Shown here piece by piece: positions 18,437 to 26,103 of a DNA stretch of 64,000 nt. The translations under genes were made by a program, and so were the position numbers. How positions within the stretch are numbered: the first letter of the stretch is position 1; each line of letters opens with the position of its first letter. The notes beneath the pieces are model-generated. The model worked only from the letters and a program-made list of their open reading frames with translations, had not been told where the DNA came from and searched no databases. The DNA lies in NCBI RefSeq assembly GCF_009811755.1, contig NZ_BLIV01000004.1:372001-436000 (forward strand). The letters run 5' to 3'. Source of the stretch: Roseobacter cerasinus. Its GTDB lineage: Bacteria; Pseudomonadota; Alphaproteobacteria; Rhodobacterales; Rhodobacteraceae.

Positions 18437-19748
18437 GCTGATCGCCATCCTGATGTTTGCCTCGATGATGCTGATGCTGATGACCGGGCAACGGGTCTTT
18501 GGCGCGATAGGAGGTGTGGCCGCACTTGCGGCGATCCTGCTCTGGGATCCGGGCGGGTCGAACATCCCCTTCTCGGCGGCGATGAAGCTGATGAAATGGT
18601 ACCCTTTGTTGACGTTGCCGATGTTCATTTTCATGGGCTACGTGTTGTCGGAATCAAAGATCGCCGATGACCTTTATCGCATGTTCCACGTCTGGATGGG
18701 GCCGGTTTCGGGTGGCTTGGCGATTGGGACCATTGGGTTGATGGTGCTGGTCTCGGCCATGAATGGCTTGAGCGTGGCGGGCATGGCCATCGGTGCGACC
18801 ATCGCGCTGCCGGAGCTTTTGCGGCGCGGCTATGACAAGCGGATGGTCACGGGAGTGATACAGGCGGGGTCCAGTTTGGGCATTCTTGTGCCGCCCTCGG
18901 TCGTTCTGGTGCTTTACGCAATGATCGCACGACAGCCGGTCGGGCAGCTGTGGCTGGCGGGTATCCTGCCGGGGCTGATGATGGCGGCGGCCTTCATTCT
19001 CTATATCTATCTGCGGTGTAAGGCGAACCCGGCGCTTGGCCCCGTGCTGCCCGCCGCAGAGCGCACGGTGCCGCTGGCCGAAAAGCTGCGCTTGCTGCGT
19101 GCAGGGCTGCTCCCCATCGTGATTTTTGCCGCGATGATGGTGCCATTCGTAAACGGCTGGACCTCACTTGTCGAAAGCTCCGCCATCGGCGCGCTGACGG
19201 CGTTCATGGCGGCAGTTTTGAAAGGCCGGATGAACCGCGAGGTCTTTGAAGTCTCGGTGCGGCAGACGCTCGCGATCTCCTGCATGTTCATGTGGATAAT
19301 TCTCGCAGCTCTCGGGTTTGGTGCGGTTTTTGACGGATTGGGTGCGGTTAAAGCCATCGATCAGCTCTTTACGGAACAGCTGGGCCTGAACCCCTGGATG
19401 ATCCTGATCCTGATGCAGCTGTCGTTTCTGCTGATGGGCACCTTCCTTGATGACACTGCGATGCTGGTCATCGTCGCGCCGCTTTACGTCCCGCTGGTGG
19501 CTGCGCTTGGGTTCGATCTGATCTGGTACGGCGTGCTCTACACAATCACCACGCAGATCGCCTATATGACGCCGCCCTTCGGCTATAACCTCTTTCTGAT
19601 GCGCGCGATGGCACCGCCAGAGATCACGCTCAAGGACATTTACGGCTCGATCCTGCCCTTCGTGATCGTGATGATCGGCTGTCTGGCCCTGATCATGACC
19701 TTCCCGCAGATCGCCCTGTGGCTGCCAGACTATGTTTACGGAAAATAA
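18426..19748 (+). CDS. TRAP transporter large permease (DctM-like)
   Basis: 440 residues from ATG 18426 (a longer reading from 18399 adds nine non-membrane residues). About twelve helices; characteristic DctM segments are MTGQRVFGAIGGVAALAAIL, YPLLTLPMFIFMGYVLSESKIA, VIQAGSSLGILVPPSVVLVLYAM and the C-terminal YMTPPFGYNLFLMRAM. It is the transport-catalysing subunit of the sodium-coupled TRAP system. A CCCCG-CAGA-CGGGG hairpin separates it from the binding-protein gene. Confidence 0.93.
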   Translation: MSYELIAILMFASMMLMLMTGQRVFGAIGGVAALAAILLWDPGGSNIPFSAAMKLMKWYPLLTLPMFIFMGYVLSESKIADDLYRMFHVWMGPVSGGLAIGTIGLMVLVSAMNGLSVAGMAIGATIALPELLRRGYDKRMVTGVIQAGSSLGILVPPSVVLVLYAMIARQPVGQLWLAGILPGLMMAAAFILYIYLRCKANPALGPVLPAAERTVPLAEKLRLLRAGLLPIVIFAAMMVPFVNGWTSLVESSAIGALTAFMAAVLKGRMNREVFEVSVRQTLAISCMFMWIILAALGFGAVFDGLGAVKAIDQLFTEQLGLNPWMILILMQLSFLLMGTFLDDTAMLVIVAPLYVPLVAALGFDLIWYGVLYTITTQIAYMTPPFGYNLFLMRAMAPPEITLKDIYGSILPFVIVMIGCLALIMTFPQIALWLPDYVYGK

Positions 19749-19754
19749 CCAAGA

Positions 19755-19768
19755 CCCCGCAGACGGGG
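19755..19768 (+). promoter_or_regulatory. small hairpin between dctM and the binding-protein gene
   Basis: Perfect five-pair stem CCCCG / CGGGG with a CAGA tetraloop, six bases after the DctM stop and 27 bases before the SBP start. Such hairpins at permease/SBP borders commonly act as RNA-stability or processing elements that let the binding protein be made in excess; that role is inferred. Confidence 0.4.
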
Positions 19769-19795
19769 CGTTCAACGCAACAAGGAGTTACGACC

Positions 19796-20830
19796 ATGAC
19801 AACAAGACGTAAGTTTATCACCAGTGCCGCCGTGGGCGCGGCTGCGGCCCCGCTGGCCGCCCCGGCGCTGGCGCAAGGCACGATCAAATGGCGGATGCAG
19901 ACCTATGCGGGCCCCGCGCTCGCCGAGCATGTGATCAAACCCGCCATCGACAGCTTCAACAAGATTGCGGGCGACCGCATGCAGATCGAGCTGTTTTTTG
20001 CCGACCAATTGGTGCCCACAGGTGAGCTCTTCCGCGCGATGCAGAACGGCACCATCGACGCGGTGCAGTCCGACGACGACTCCATGGCGTCACCCACAGA
20101 AGTCACTGTCTTCGGCGGTTACTTCCCCTTCGCCTCGCGCTACTCGCTCGACGTGCCAGTGCTTTTCAACCAGTACGGCCTGAACGAGATCTGGGATCAG
20201 GAATACTCCGCCGTTGGTGTGAAACACATCAGCGCAGGCGCCTGGGACCCGTGCCATTTCGCCACCAAAGACCCGATCAACAGCCTCGAAGACCTCAAAG
20301 GCAAGCGCGTCTTCACCTTCCCAACAGCGGGTCGCTTCCTGACGCAATTCGGCGTGGTGCCGGTGACCCTGCCGTGGGAAGATATCGAAGTGGCTGTGCA
20401 GACGGGCGAGCTCGACGGCATCGCCTGGTCTGGCATCACCGAAGACTACACCGTCGGCTGGGCGGATGTGACCAACTACTTCCTGACCAACAACATCTCC
20501 GGCGCCTGGGCGGGCTCGTTCTTTGCAAATATGGAAAGCTACAACGCGCTGCCCGATGACCTGAAAGAGCTGCTGAAAGTCTGCATGGACCAGTCGCACT
20601 ACTATCGCCAGTGGTGGTACTGGGGCGGAGAGGCCAACCTGCGCGTGAACGGCACGAAGATGGAACTGACCTCGATCCCCGATGCAGAATGGCAGCAGGT
20701 CGAGGACGCAGCGCTCAAGTTCTGGGACGAGATCGCAGCAGAGTCCGAGACCAAGGCGAAGGTCGTCGAGATCTTCAAGCAGTACAACGCCGATATGGTC
20801 AAGGCCGGACGGCCCTACCGCTACGGTTAA
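19796..20830 (+). CDS. TRAP transporter substrate-binding protein (DctP/TakP-like)
   Basis: 344 residues from ATG 19796, which has AAGGAG upstream; the 26 residues that a longer frame would add are not signal-like. The N-terminus is a twin-arginine signal (TTRRKFITSAAVGAAAAPLA, cut near ALAQG). Segments typical of DctP are IKWRMQTYAGPALAEHVIKP, QIELFFADQLVPTGELFRAM and the ligand-binding region TFPTAGRFLTQFGVVP. Similar RRxFI-type proteins include keto-acid/TakP-type dimeric SBPs. The solute is unknown; the flanking enzymes suggest an amine, amino alcohol or acyl-amino acid. Confidence 0.92.
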   Translation: MTTRRKFITSAAVGAAAAPLAAPALAQGTIKWRMQTYAGPALAEHVIKPAIDSFNKIAGDRMQIELFFADQLVPTGELFRAMQNGTIDAVQSDDDSMASPTEVTVFGGYFPFASRYSLDVPVLFNQYGLNEIWDQEYSAVGVKHISAGAWDPCHFATKDPINSLEDLKGKRVFTFPTAGRFLTQFGVVPVTLPWEDIEVAVQTGELDGIAWSGITEDYTVGWADVTNYFLTNNISGAWAGSFFANMESYNALPDDLKELLKVCMDQSHYYRQWWYWGGEANLRVNGTKMELTSIPDAEWQQVEDAALKFWDEIAAESETKAKVVEIFKQYNADMVKAGRPYRYG

Positions 20831-20837
20831 GCACAGA

Positions 20838-20868
20838 GGGGGCGGTGTGTGCCGCCCCCGACCCTTTT
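20838..20868 (+). terminator. GC-rich hairpin with short T-run after the TRAP binding-protein gene
   Basis: An eight-pair perfect stem GGGGGCGG / CCGCCCCC with loop TGTGTG, followed by GACCCTTTT. It starts eight bases after the SBP stop and lies in the 54-base gap before the glutamine-synthetase-like gene, which would otherwise be in the same operon. It probably causes partial termination, setting high SBP and lower enzyme expression. Confidence 0.6.
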
Positions 20869-20884
20869 GCAAACGGAAATCCCC

Positions 20885-22249
20885 ATGGCTGGCACATTGA
20901 GCTTTGAGCAGTTGAAATCGCAGGTCACGGAGGGCGGGGTCGACACGGTTCTGGTCTGCTTTGTGGACATGCAGGGCCGGCTGATGGGCAAACGCTTTCA
21001 CGCGGCGAATTTCGTTGAGCATTCCCATGCTGAGACCCATTGCTGCAACTATCTGCTGGCCACCGATCTGGAGATGGCCACACCCGATGGCTATGCCAGC
21101 ACCTCGTGGCGGGCGGGCTATGGCGACTATGTGATGCGGCCGGATCTGAGCACGATCCGACCCATACCCTGGCTGGAGGGCACGGCGATGGTGCTCTGCG
21201 ATATCCTCGACCACCACACGCACGCGCCGGTGCCGCATGACCCGCGCGCGGTGCTGAAACGTCAGGTGGCGCGGCTGGCCGAGATGGGCTTTGACGCGAT
21301 GATGGCGACGGAGCTGGAGTTCTTCCTCTTCGAGAAGAGCTATGATGAGATCCGCAAATCGGGCTTCCGCGATCTGGCGCCGATCAGCGGGTACAATGAG
21401 GACTACCACATCCTGCAGACCACCAAGGAAGAAGGGATCATGCGCCCGCTGCGCAACCACCTCTACGCCGCTGGCATCCCTGTCGAGAACACCAAGGGGG
21501 AGGCCGAGACCGGGCAGGAGGAATTGAACATCCGCTATGCCGCAGCACTCGACTGCGCCGATCATCACACCATCGCCAAACACGCGGTAAAGGAGGTCGC
21601 CTGGCAGCAGGGCCATGCCGCGAGCTTCCTACCGAAATGGGCAGCGGACAAGGTGGGCAGTTCCTCCCATGTGCACCAATCGCTCTGGCAGGGCGCCGCG
21701 CCAGCGTTTTACGACGCAGCTGATGCCCTGGGCATGTCGCAGCTGATGAAACACTACATGGCCGGGCTGATCGCCTATGCGCCCGACTATACGTTTTTTC
21801 TGGCGCCTTACGTGAACAGCTACAAACGCTTCGCCAAGGGCACCTTTGCGCCGACCAAAACCGTCTGGTCCGTGGACAACCGCACGGCGGGCTTCCGGCT
21901 CTGCGGTTATGGCACGAAGGGCGTGCGCGTGGAATGCCGGATCGGCGGGTCTGACCTCAACCCCTATCTCGCGCAAGCCGCCATGCTGGCCGCGGGCATC
22001 AAGGGCATCGAGGACAAGCTGGAGCTGGCCCCGCCCACCAAGGGCGACGTCTATGAAGATGCCAAGGCTGCCGACATCCCGCAGACTCTGCGCGCGGCGA
22101 CGGAGACCTTGCGCGGCTCCTCCATGCTGCGCGCGGCGATGGGGGACGACGTGATCGACCACTACACCCGCTGCGCCGAATGGGAGCAGGAAGAATTTGA
22201 CCGTGTCGTAACCGATTGGGAAATCGCGCGCGGCTTTGAAAGGGCCTGA
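20885..22249 (+). CDS. glutamine synthetase family protein (glutamate-amine ligase-like)
   Basis: 454 residues from ATG 20885. The fold shows the N-terminal beta-grasp (VDTVLVCFVDMQGRLMGKR, residues 16-34). The catalytic domain follows: metal Glu in MMATELEFFLFEKS (about 143), GEAETGQEELNIRYA (about 215), ATP/metal His in SSSHVHQSLW, and RVECRIGGSDLNPYL near the end. The length and the DxxGRxxGKR-like start resemble GlnT/PuuA-type gamma-glutamyl ligases rather than the housekeeping GSI (about 470 residues with an adenylylation loop). Such enzymes glutamylate amines such as putrescine or ethanolamine to start their catabolism. The adjacent aldehyde and alcohol dehydrogenases support this. Confidence 0.88.
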   Translation: MAGTLSFEQLKSQVTEGGVDTVLVCFVDMQGRLMGKRFHAANFVEHSHAETHCCNYLLATDLEMATPDGYASTSWRAGYGDYVMRPDLSTIRPIPWLEGTAMVLCDILDHHTHAPVPHDPRAVLKRQVARLAEMGFDAMMATELEFFLFEKSYDEIRKSGFRDLAPISGYNEDYHILQTTKEEGIMRPLRNHLYAAGIPVENTKGEAETGQEELNIRYAAALDCADHHTIAKHAVKEVAWQQGHAASFLPKWAADKVGSSSHVHQSLWQGAAPAFYDAADALGMSQLMKHYMAGLIAYAPDYTFFLAPYVNSYKRFAKGTFAPTKTVWSVDNRTAGFRLCGYGTKGVRVECRIGGSDLNPYLAQAAMLAAGIKGIEDKLELAPPTKGDVYEDAKAADIPQTLRAATETLRGSSMLRAAMGDDVIDHYTRCAEWEQEEFDRVVTDWEIARGFERA

Positions 22250-22252
22250 GCC

Positions 22253-23626
22253 ATGACCATCACCTGTATCTCGCCCATCGACGGGTCGGTCTATGCAACA
22301 CGTGCTGTTCTGACCGAATTTGAGGCTGCAGAGGCGGTTGCCAAAGGCCAGGCGGCACAGGCAGCCTGGGCCGCGCGCCCTTTGCAAGAGCGGATCGACC
22401 TTGTGCTGAAAGGCGTCGCCAACGTGGGCGCGATGAACGATGAGATCGTGCCAGAACTCGCTTGGCAGATGGGTCGCCCGGTCCGCTACGGCGGTGAGTT
22501 CGGCGGCTTTGACGAACGCGCGCGGCATATGGCACGCATTGCAGAGGACGCGCTGGCCCCTCTCATAGTCGAGGACAGCGATGCGTTTCAGCGCAAGATC
22601 AAGCGGGTGCCGCATGGGCTGGTGCTGGTCGTGGCTCCTTGGAACTATCCCTATATGACGGCCATCAACACTGTGGCCCCGGCGCTGATCGCGGGCAATG
22701 CGGTGATGCTGAAACACGCCAGCCAGACGCCGCTGGTGGGCGAACGCATGGCACAGGCGTTCCACGCGGCGGGCGTGCCAGAGGACGTGTTTCAGAACGT
22801 GTTTCTGGACCACAAGACCACCTCGGCCTTGATCGCTGATCGCGCCTTTGGCTTTGTGAATTTCACCGGCTCGGTCGGTGGCGGGCGTGCCATGGAGGCG
22901 GCGGCCTCGGGCACCTTCACCGGGTTGGGTCTGGAACTGGGTGGGAAAGACCCCGGCTATGTCATGGAGGATGCCGATGTCGAGGCGGCGGCAGACACGC
23001 TGATCGACGGGGCCATGTTCAACTCCGGCCAGTGCTGCTGCGGGATCGAGCGGATCTACGTGGCGGAACCGCTGTTCCAGTCCTTTGTGGATAAGGCTGT
23101 CTCAATCGTCGAATCCTACAAGCTGGGCAATCCGCTCAACGCGGACACAACCCTCGGCCCGATGGCACAGGTCCGCTTTGCCGATGAGGTGCGCGCGCAG
23201 ACGGCAGAGGCTTTAGAGGCGGGCGCCAAGGCGCTGATCAACAAGTCGCTTTTCCCGCAAGATGGCGGTGCATATCTGATGCCGCAGGTCTTGGTGGATG
23301 TGGACCACTCCATGCGCGTGATGCGGGACGAGAGCTTTGGCCCGGTTGTGGGTATCATGCCCGTCAAAGATGACGCCGAAGCGATCCGGCTGATGAATGA
23401 CAGCGCCTATGGGCTGACCGCCTCGCTTTGGACACCCAACACCGCGCGGGCCGAAGCCATTGGCGACGCCATCGAGACGGGCACCGTGTTTATGAACCGC
23501 GCCGACTATCTTGATCCGGCCTTGTGCTGGACCGGATGCAAGGATACCGGACGGGGTGGGGGGCTGTCGGTGATTGGCTATCACAATCTGACGCGCCCGA
23601 AATCGTACCATCTGAAGAAGGCCTGA
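22253..23626 (+). CDS. NAD(P)-dependent aldehyde dehydrogenase
   Basis: 457 residues. Cofactor segment VLVVAPWNYPYMTAINTVAP (about 122-141), GSVGGGRAME turn, catalytic general-base Glu in GLGLELGGKDPGYV, and nucleophilic Cys in MFNSGQCCCGIERIYV (about residue 263). It oxidises an aldehyde to the acid, probably the intermediate made by the iron alcohol dehydrogenase four bases downstream or from a glutamylated amine made by the ligase three bases upstream. It belongs to the broad ALDH superfamily; the exact substrate is not readable. Confidence 0.93.
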   Translation: MTITCISPIDGSVYATRAVLTEFEAAEAVAKGQAAQAAWAARPLQERIDLVLKGVANVGAMNDEIVPELAWQMGRPVRYGGEFGGFDERARHMARIAEDALAPLIVEDSDAFQRKIKRVPHGLVLVVAPWNYPYMTAINTVAPALIAGNAVMLKHASQTPLVGERMAQAFHAAGVPEDVFQNVFLDHKTTSALIADRAFGFVNFTGSVGGGRAMEAAASGTFTGLGLELGGKDPGYVMEDADVEAAADTLIDGAMFNSGQCCCGIERIYVAEPLFQSFVDKAVSIVESYKLGNPLNADTTLGPMAQVRFADEVRAQTAEALEAGAKALINKSLFPQDGGAYLMPQVLVDVDHSMRVMRDESFGPVVGIMPVKDDAEAIRLMNDSAYGLTASLWTPNTARAEAIGDAIETGTVFMNRADYLDPALCWTGCKDTGRGGGLSVIGYHNLTRPKSYHLKKA

Positions 23627-23630
23627 GCCG

Positions 23631-24776
23631 ATGACATTGACTGCCAATTGGTCCTACCCCACCGCCATCCGCTTTGGCGCGGGCCGTATCTCGGAGATCG
23701 CGGAGGCCTGCGCCGCCGCTGGGATCACCAAGCCGCTGTTGGTGACCGACAAGGGGCTGGCCGATCTGCCGATCACGCAGAACACGCTGGAGTTGCTGAC
23801 GGCTGCGGGTCTGGGCCGCGCGATGTTCTCGGATGTGGATCCGAACCCGACCGAGAAGAACGCAGAAGAGGGTGTCCGGATGTACCGCGACGGCGGGCAT
23901 GATGGTGTGGTGGCCTTCGGCGGGGGCTCGGGGCTTGATCTCGGCAAGGTCATCGCCTTCATGGCCGGGCAAACGCGGCCTCTTTGGGATTTCGAGGATA
24001 TCGGCGACTGGTGGACACGCGCAGACGCGGATGCCATTGCGCCCATCGTCGCGGTGCCGACCACGGCTGGAACTGGCTCGGAAGTGGGGCGTGCCAGCGT
24101 GATCACCAACTCCGAAACCCATGAGAAGAAGATCATCTTCCACCCCAAGATCCTGCCGTCCGTAGTGATCTGCGACCCGGAACTGACCGTGGGCATGCCG
24201 CCCGCGATCACCGCAGGCACCGGCATGGACGCCTTTGCCCATTGTCTGGAGGCCTATTGCTCACCGCATTATCACCCGATGTCGCAGGGTATCGCGCTAG
24301 AGGGTATGAAGCTGGTTAAAGACAACCTTCTAACTGCCTATGAAGATGGAATAAATCTGGAAGCGCGGGCGCATATGATGTCAGCGGCGGCTATGGGGGC
24401 CACCGCTTTCCAGAAAGGCCTCGGCGCCATTCACGCACTCTCGCATCCCATCGGGGCGGTGCATCACACGCATCACGGCACCACAAACGCGGTTGTGATG
24501 CAGCAGGTGCTGATGTTCAACCGGCCAAAAGTGCGCAAACATCTCGCGCGCGCGGCGAACTATCTCAGCATTGCGGGAGGCTTCGATGGCTTTCATGCCT
24601 TTGTGGGGGAATTGAACGCAAAGTTGAATATTCCAAAGAATCTGACAGAGCTTGGTGTAAAAGATCCCCAGATTGATCAGCTTGTAGCATCTGCTTTGCA
24701 GGACCCGAGTGTCGGTGGGAATCCGGTGAAGATGACTGTGAAGAACACCACCGAGCTTTTGGAAACCTGCTTCTGA
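23631..24776 (+). CDS. iron-containing alcohol dehydrogenase
   Basis: 381 residues of the group III (Fe-ADH) family. NAD-binding GGGSGLDLGKVIAFMAG is at about residues 98-114, TTAGTGSEVGRASVI at about 143, and metal ligands lie in MDAFAHCLEAY and HALSHPIGAVHHTHHG (about residues 268-283). It likely converts an alcohol or amino alcohol to the aldehyde used by the preceding ALDH. It is the last gene of the seven-gene operon, ending four bases before the convergent TauE-type gene, with no terminator visible between them. Confidence 0.93.
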   Translation: MTLTANWSYPTAIRFGAGRISEIAEACAAAGITKPLLVTDKGLADLPITQNTLELLTAAGLGRAMFSDVDPNPTEKNAEEGVRMYRDGGHDGVVAFGGGSGLDLGKVIAFMAGQTRPLWDFEDIGDWWTRADADAIAPIVAVPTTAGTGSEVGRASVITNSETHEKKIIFHPKILPSVVICDPELTVGMPPAITAGTGMDAFAHCLEAYCSPHYHPMSQGIALEGMKLVKDNLLTAYEDGINLEARAHMMSAAAMGATAFQKGLGAIHALSHPIGAVHHTHHGTTNAVVMQQVLMFNRPKVRKHLARAANYLSIAGGFDGFHAFVGELNAKLNIPKNLTELGVKDPQIDQLVASALQDPSVGGNPVKMTVKNTTELLETCF

Positions 24777-24779
24777 GGT

Positions 24780-25568
24780 TCAGCCGTACCAGATCGCCCG
24801 GCGCAGCAGGTTCAACCCCATCAGCACGAAGACGATGAGAATTGCAGTGCGAAACCCCTCGCCGGTGAGGCGATTTCGGAAGATCTCGCCCAAACTGAAC
24901 CCGATCAGGGTCGGGATCAGCATGGCCGCGGAAAGACCGGCCAGTGGCCCGGTCAGGAAGCCCAACTGGATGTAGGCGAGACAGAGCGGCAGGCTGCCCA
25001 CAAAAATCAGAAAGCCGCTGGCGCGCACGAACTCGTCCTTGTCGACCTGCTTGGTTGCCAGATACATCGCCAATGGCGCGCCCCAGCCTGCAGTCATACC
25101 GCCAACAACGCCAGCAAAGAGGGCAAAGCCGACCTGCGCACCTTTATCATACCGCGCGGCGAGCGGTGGCACGAGGCCGCGCCAGGAGACAGCGACAAAG
25201 AGCAGGATCACCAGCCCAAGGAAGGCCAGCAGCGCCCGGTCGCCAGTGTTCTGCGTCGCAAAAGCGGTGACAGCGACCCCGGCAAGCAGCACGCCCGCGA
25301 AGAGCGCATAGCGGCGCGCGGCGCGTTTCAACTGACCGGCGCGCAGCAGTTGCCAGGCGTTGGAGCCGATCATGGGAAACAGGACCAATGCGATGGCTGT
25401 CCGCGGGTCAAGAAACAGGGTCATGAGCGCAATGGCTGCGGTCGGCATGCCGATCCCGGCCAGCCCTTTGACAGCACCAGCAAAGGAAAACGCGGCGCAA
25501 GCGACAATGAGGGTTGTGTGGTCCAAAAAAACGGGTCCTGCCGGTACGCCAATCGCGCGAAAGGTCAT
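24780..25568 (-). CDS. sulfite exporter TauE/SafE family membrane protein
   Basis: About 262 residues from ATG 25568; a reading 15 residues longer is possible but adds a polar tail. Eight membrane helices in two halves, each opening with the family's G-x-x-G-x-G-x-G/P pattern: FAGAVKGLAGIGMPTAAIAL near residue 25 and FAGVVGGMTAGWGAPLAMYL in the second half. These carriers export or import small sulfonates or organic acids. The gene is convergent with the glutamylation-type operon and may export its product, or be unrelated. Confidence 0.88.
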   Translation of the reverse strand: MTFRAIGVPAGPVFLDHTTLIVACAAFSFAGAVKGLAGIGMPTAAIALMTLFLDPRTAIALVLFPMIGSNAWQLLRAGQLKRAARRYALFAGVLLAGVAVTAFATQNTGDRALLAFLGLVILLFVAVSWRGLVPPLAARYDKGAQVGFALFAGVVGGMTAGWGAPLAMYLATKQVDKDEFVRASGFLIFVGSLPLCLAYIQLGFLTGPLAGLSAAMLIPTLIGFSLGEIFRNRLTGEGFRTAILIVFVLMGLNLLRRAIWYG

Positions 25569-26103
25569 GCGAAACCTTGCGCGTGTCAATTGCCAGGCCG
25601 GCTGGTGGACCAAACTAGAGCCGCCTCAAGAGGGCAAACCTACGTTGAGCCGGCCTGCCCAAGAGGCTGCTGCACTCTGCCGCAGGGGCGGTAAATCCAC
25701 CTGCTTAGGGGCGGGCAACGACGCCTGGAGTCCGTTCAAGACATGCGGTCATCCAGCCAATGCGGAGGTTGGACATGTAGGCGTGTTCGCCAAGTTGGGT
25801 GCAGCAGTGGAGGTGGATAATGATATGATAAGTATAGGAAATAATGCGTTTGGGTATAACTTGAGAAAGCGTCATTGAGTTTTCGTCGTGCTCCCCAGAC
25901 CAGCGCTTGATGACTCTGCGGGACGAAACAACCGTATACCGAGAACCGCGCATGATCGGGTGTTCAGCTGAAACACAACCTCCTCGCGGGGACTGGGGGC
26001 CTGCGCGTTTCGTCGCATGGCCCCTGACGATCAGATATTTGGAAATTATCTGATCGTTAGCAAAGCACGGGTGGGGTTGCAGACGCAAAGTGAGGGTGAA
26101 CCA
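25569..26103. other. 535-base gap: cio promoter region, no confident gene
   Basis: The gap separates the leftward TauE-type gene from the rightward bd oxidase genes. A distinctly AT-rich stretch lies at about 25816-25870, and a large dyad at 26027-26057. I found no FNR-type TTGAT-N4-ATCAA site. Open frames crossing the gap on both strands have no recognisable protein features. It most likely holds two divergent promoters and the cio regulatory sites. Confidence 0.5.
26027..26057. promoter_or_regulatory. 31-base inverted repeat upstream of cioA
   Basis: Perfect 11-base arms (ACGATCAGATA and TATCTGATCGT) flank a nine-base centre TTTGGAAAT. The dyad ends 46 bases before the proposed cioA start. 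The AGAT-ATTTGGAAAT-TATCT core is reminiscent of Rrf2/NsrR-type sites; a leader RNA hairpin is the other reading, though no T-run follows. Confidence 0.5.

Noticed and set aside
20090-21616. 508-codon open frame opposite the TRAP binding-protein and ligase genes
   Set aside because: Antisense shadow produced by high GC at third positions; the plus-strand genes have clear motifs and starts.
25614-26103. FNR box for the bd oxidase
   Set aside because: TTGAT occurs near 25908 but the partner half-site ATCAA is absent at the right spacing.
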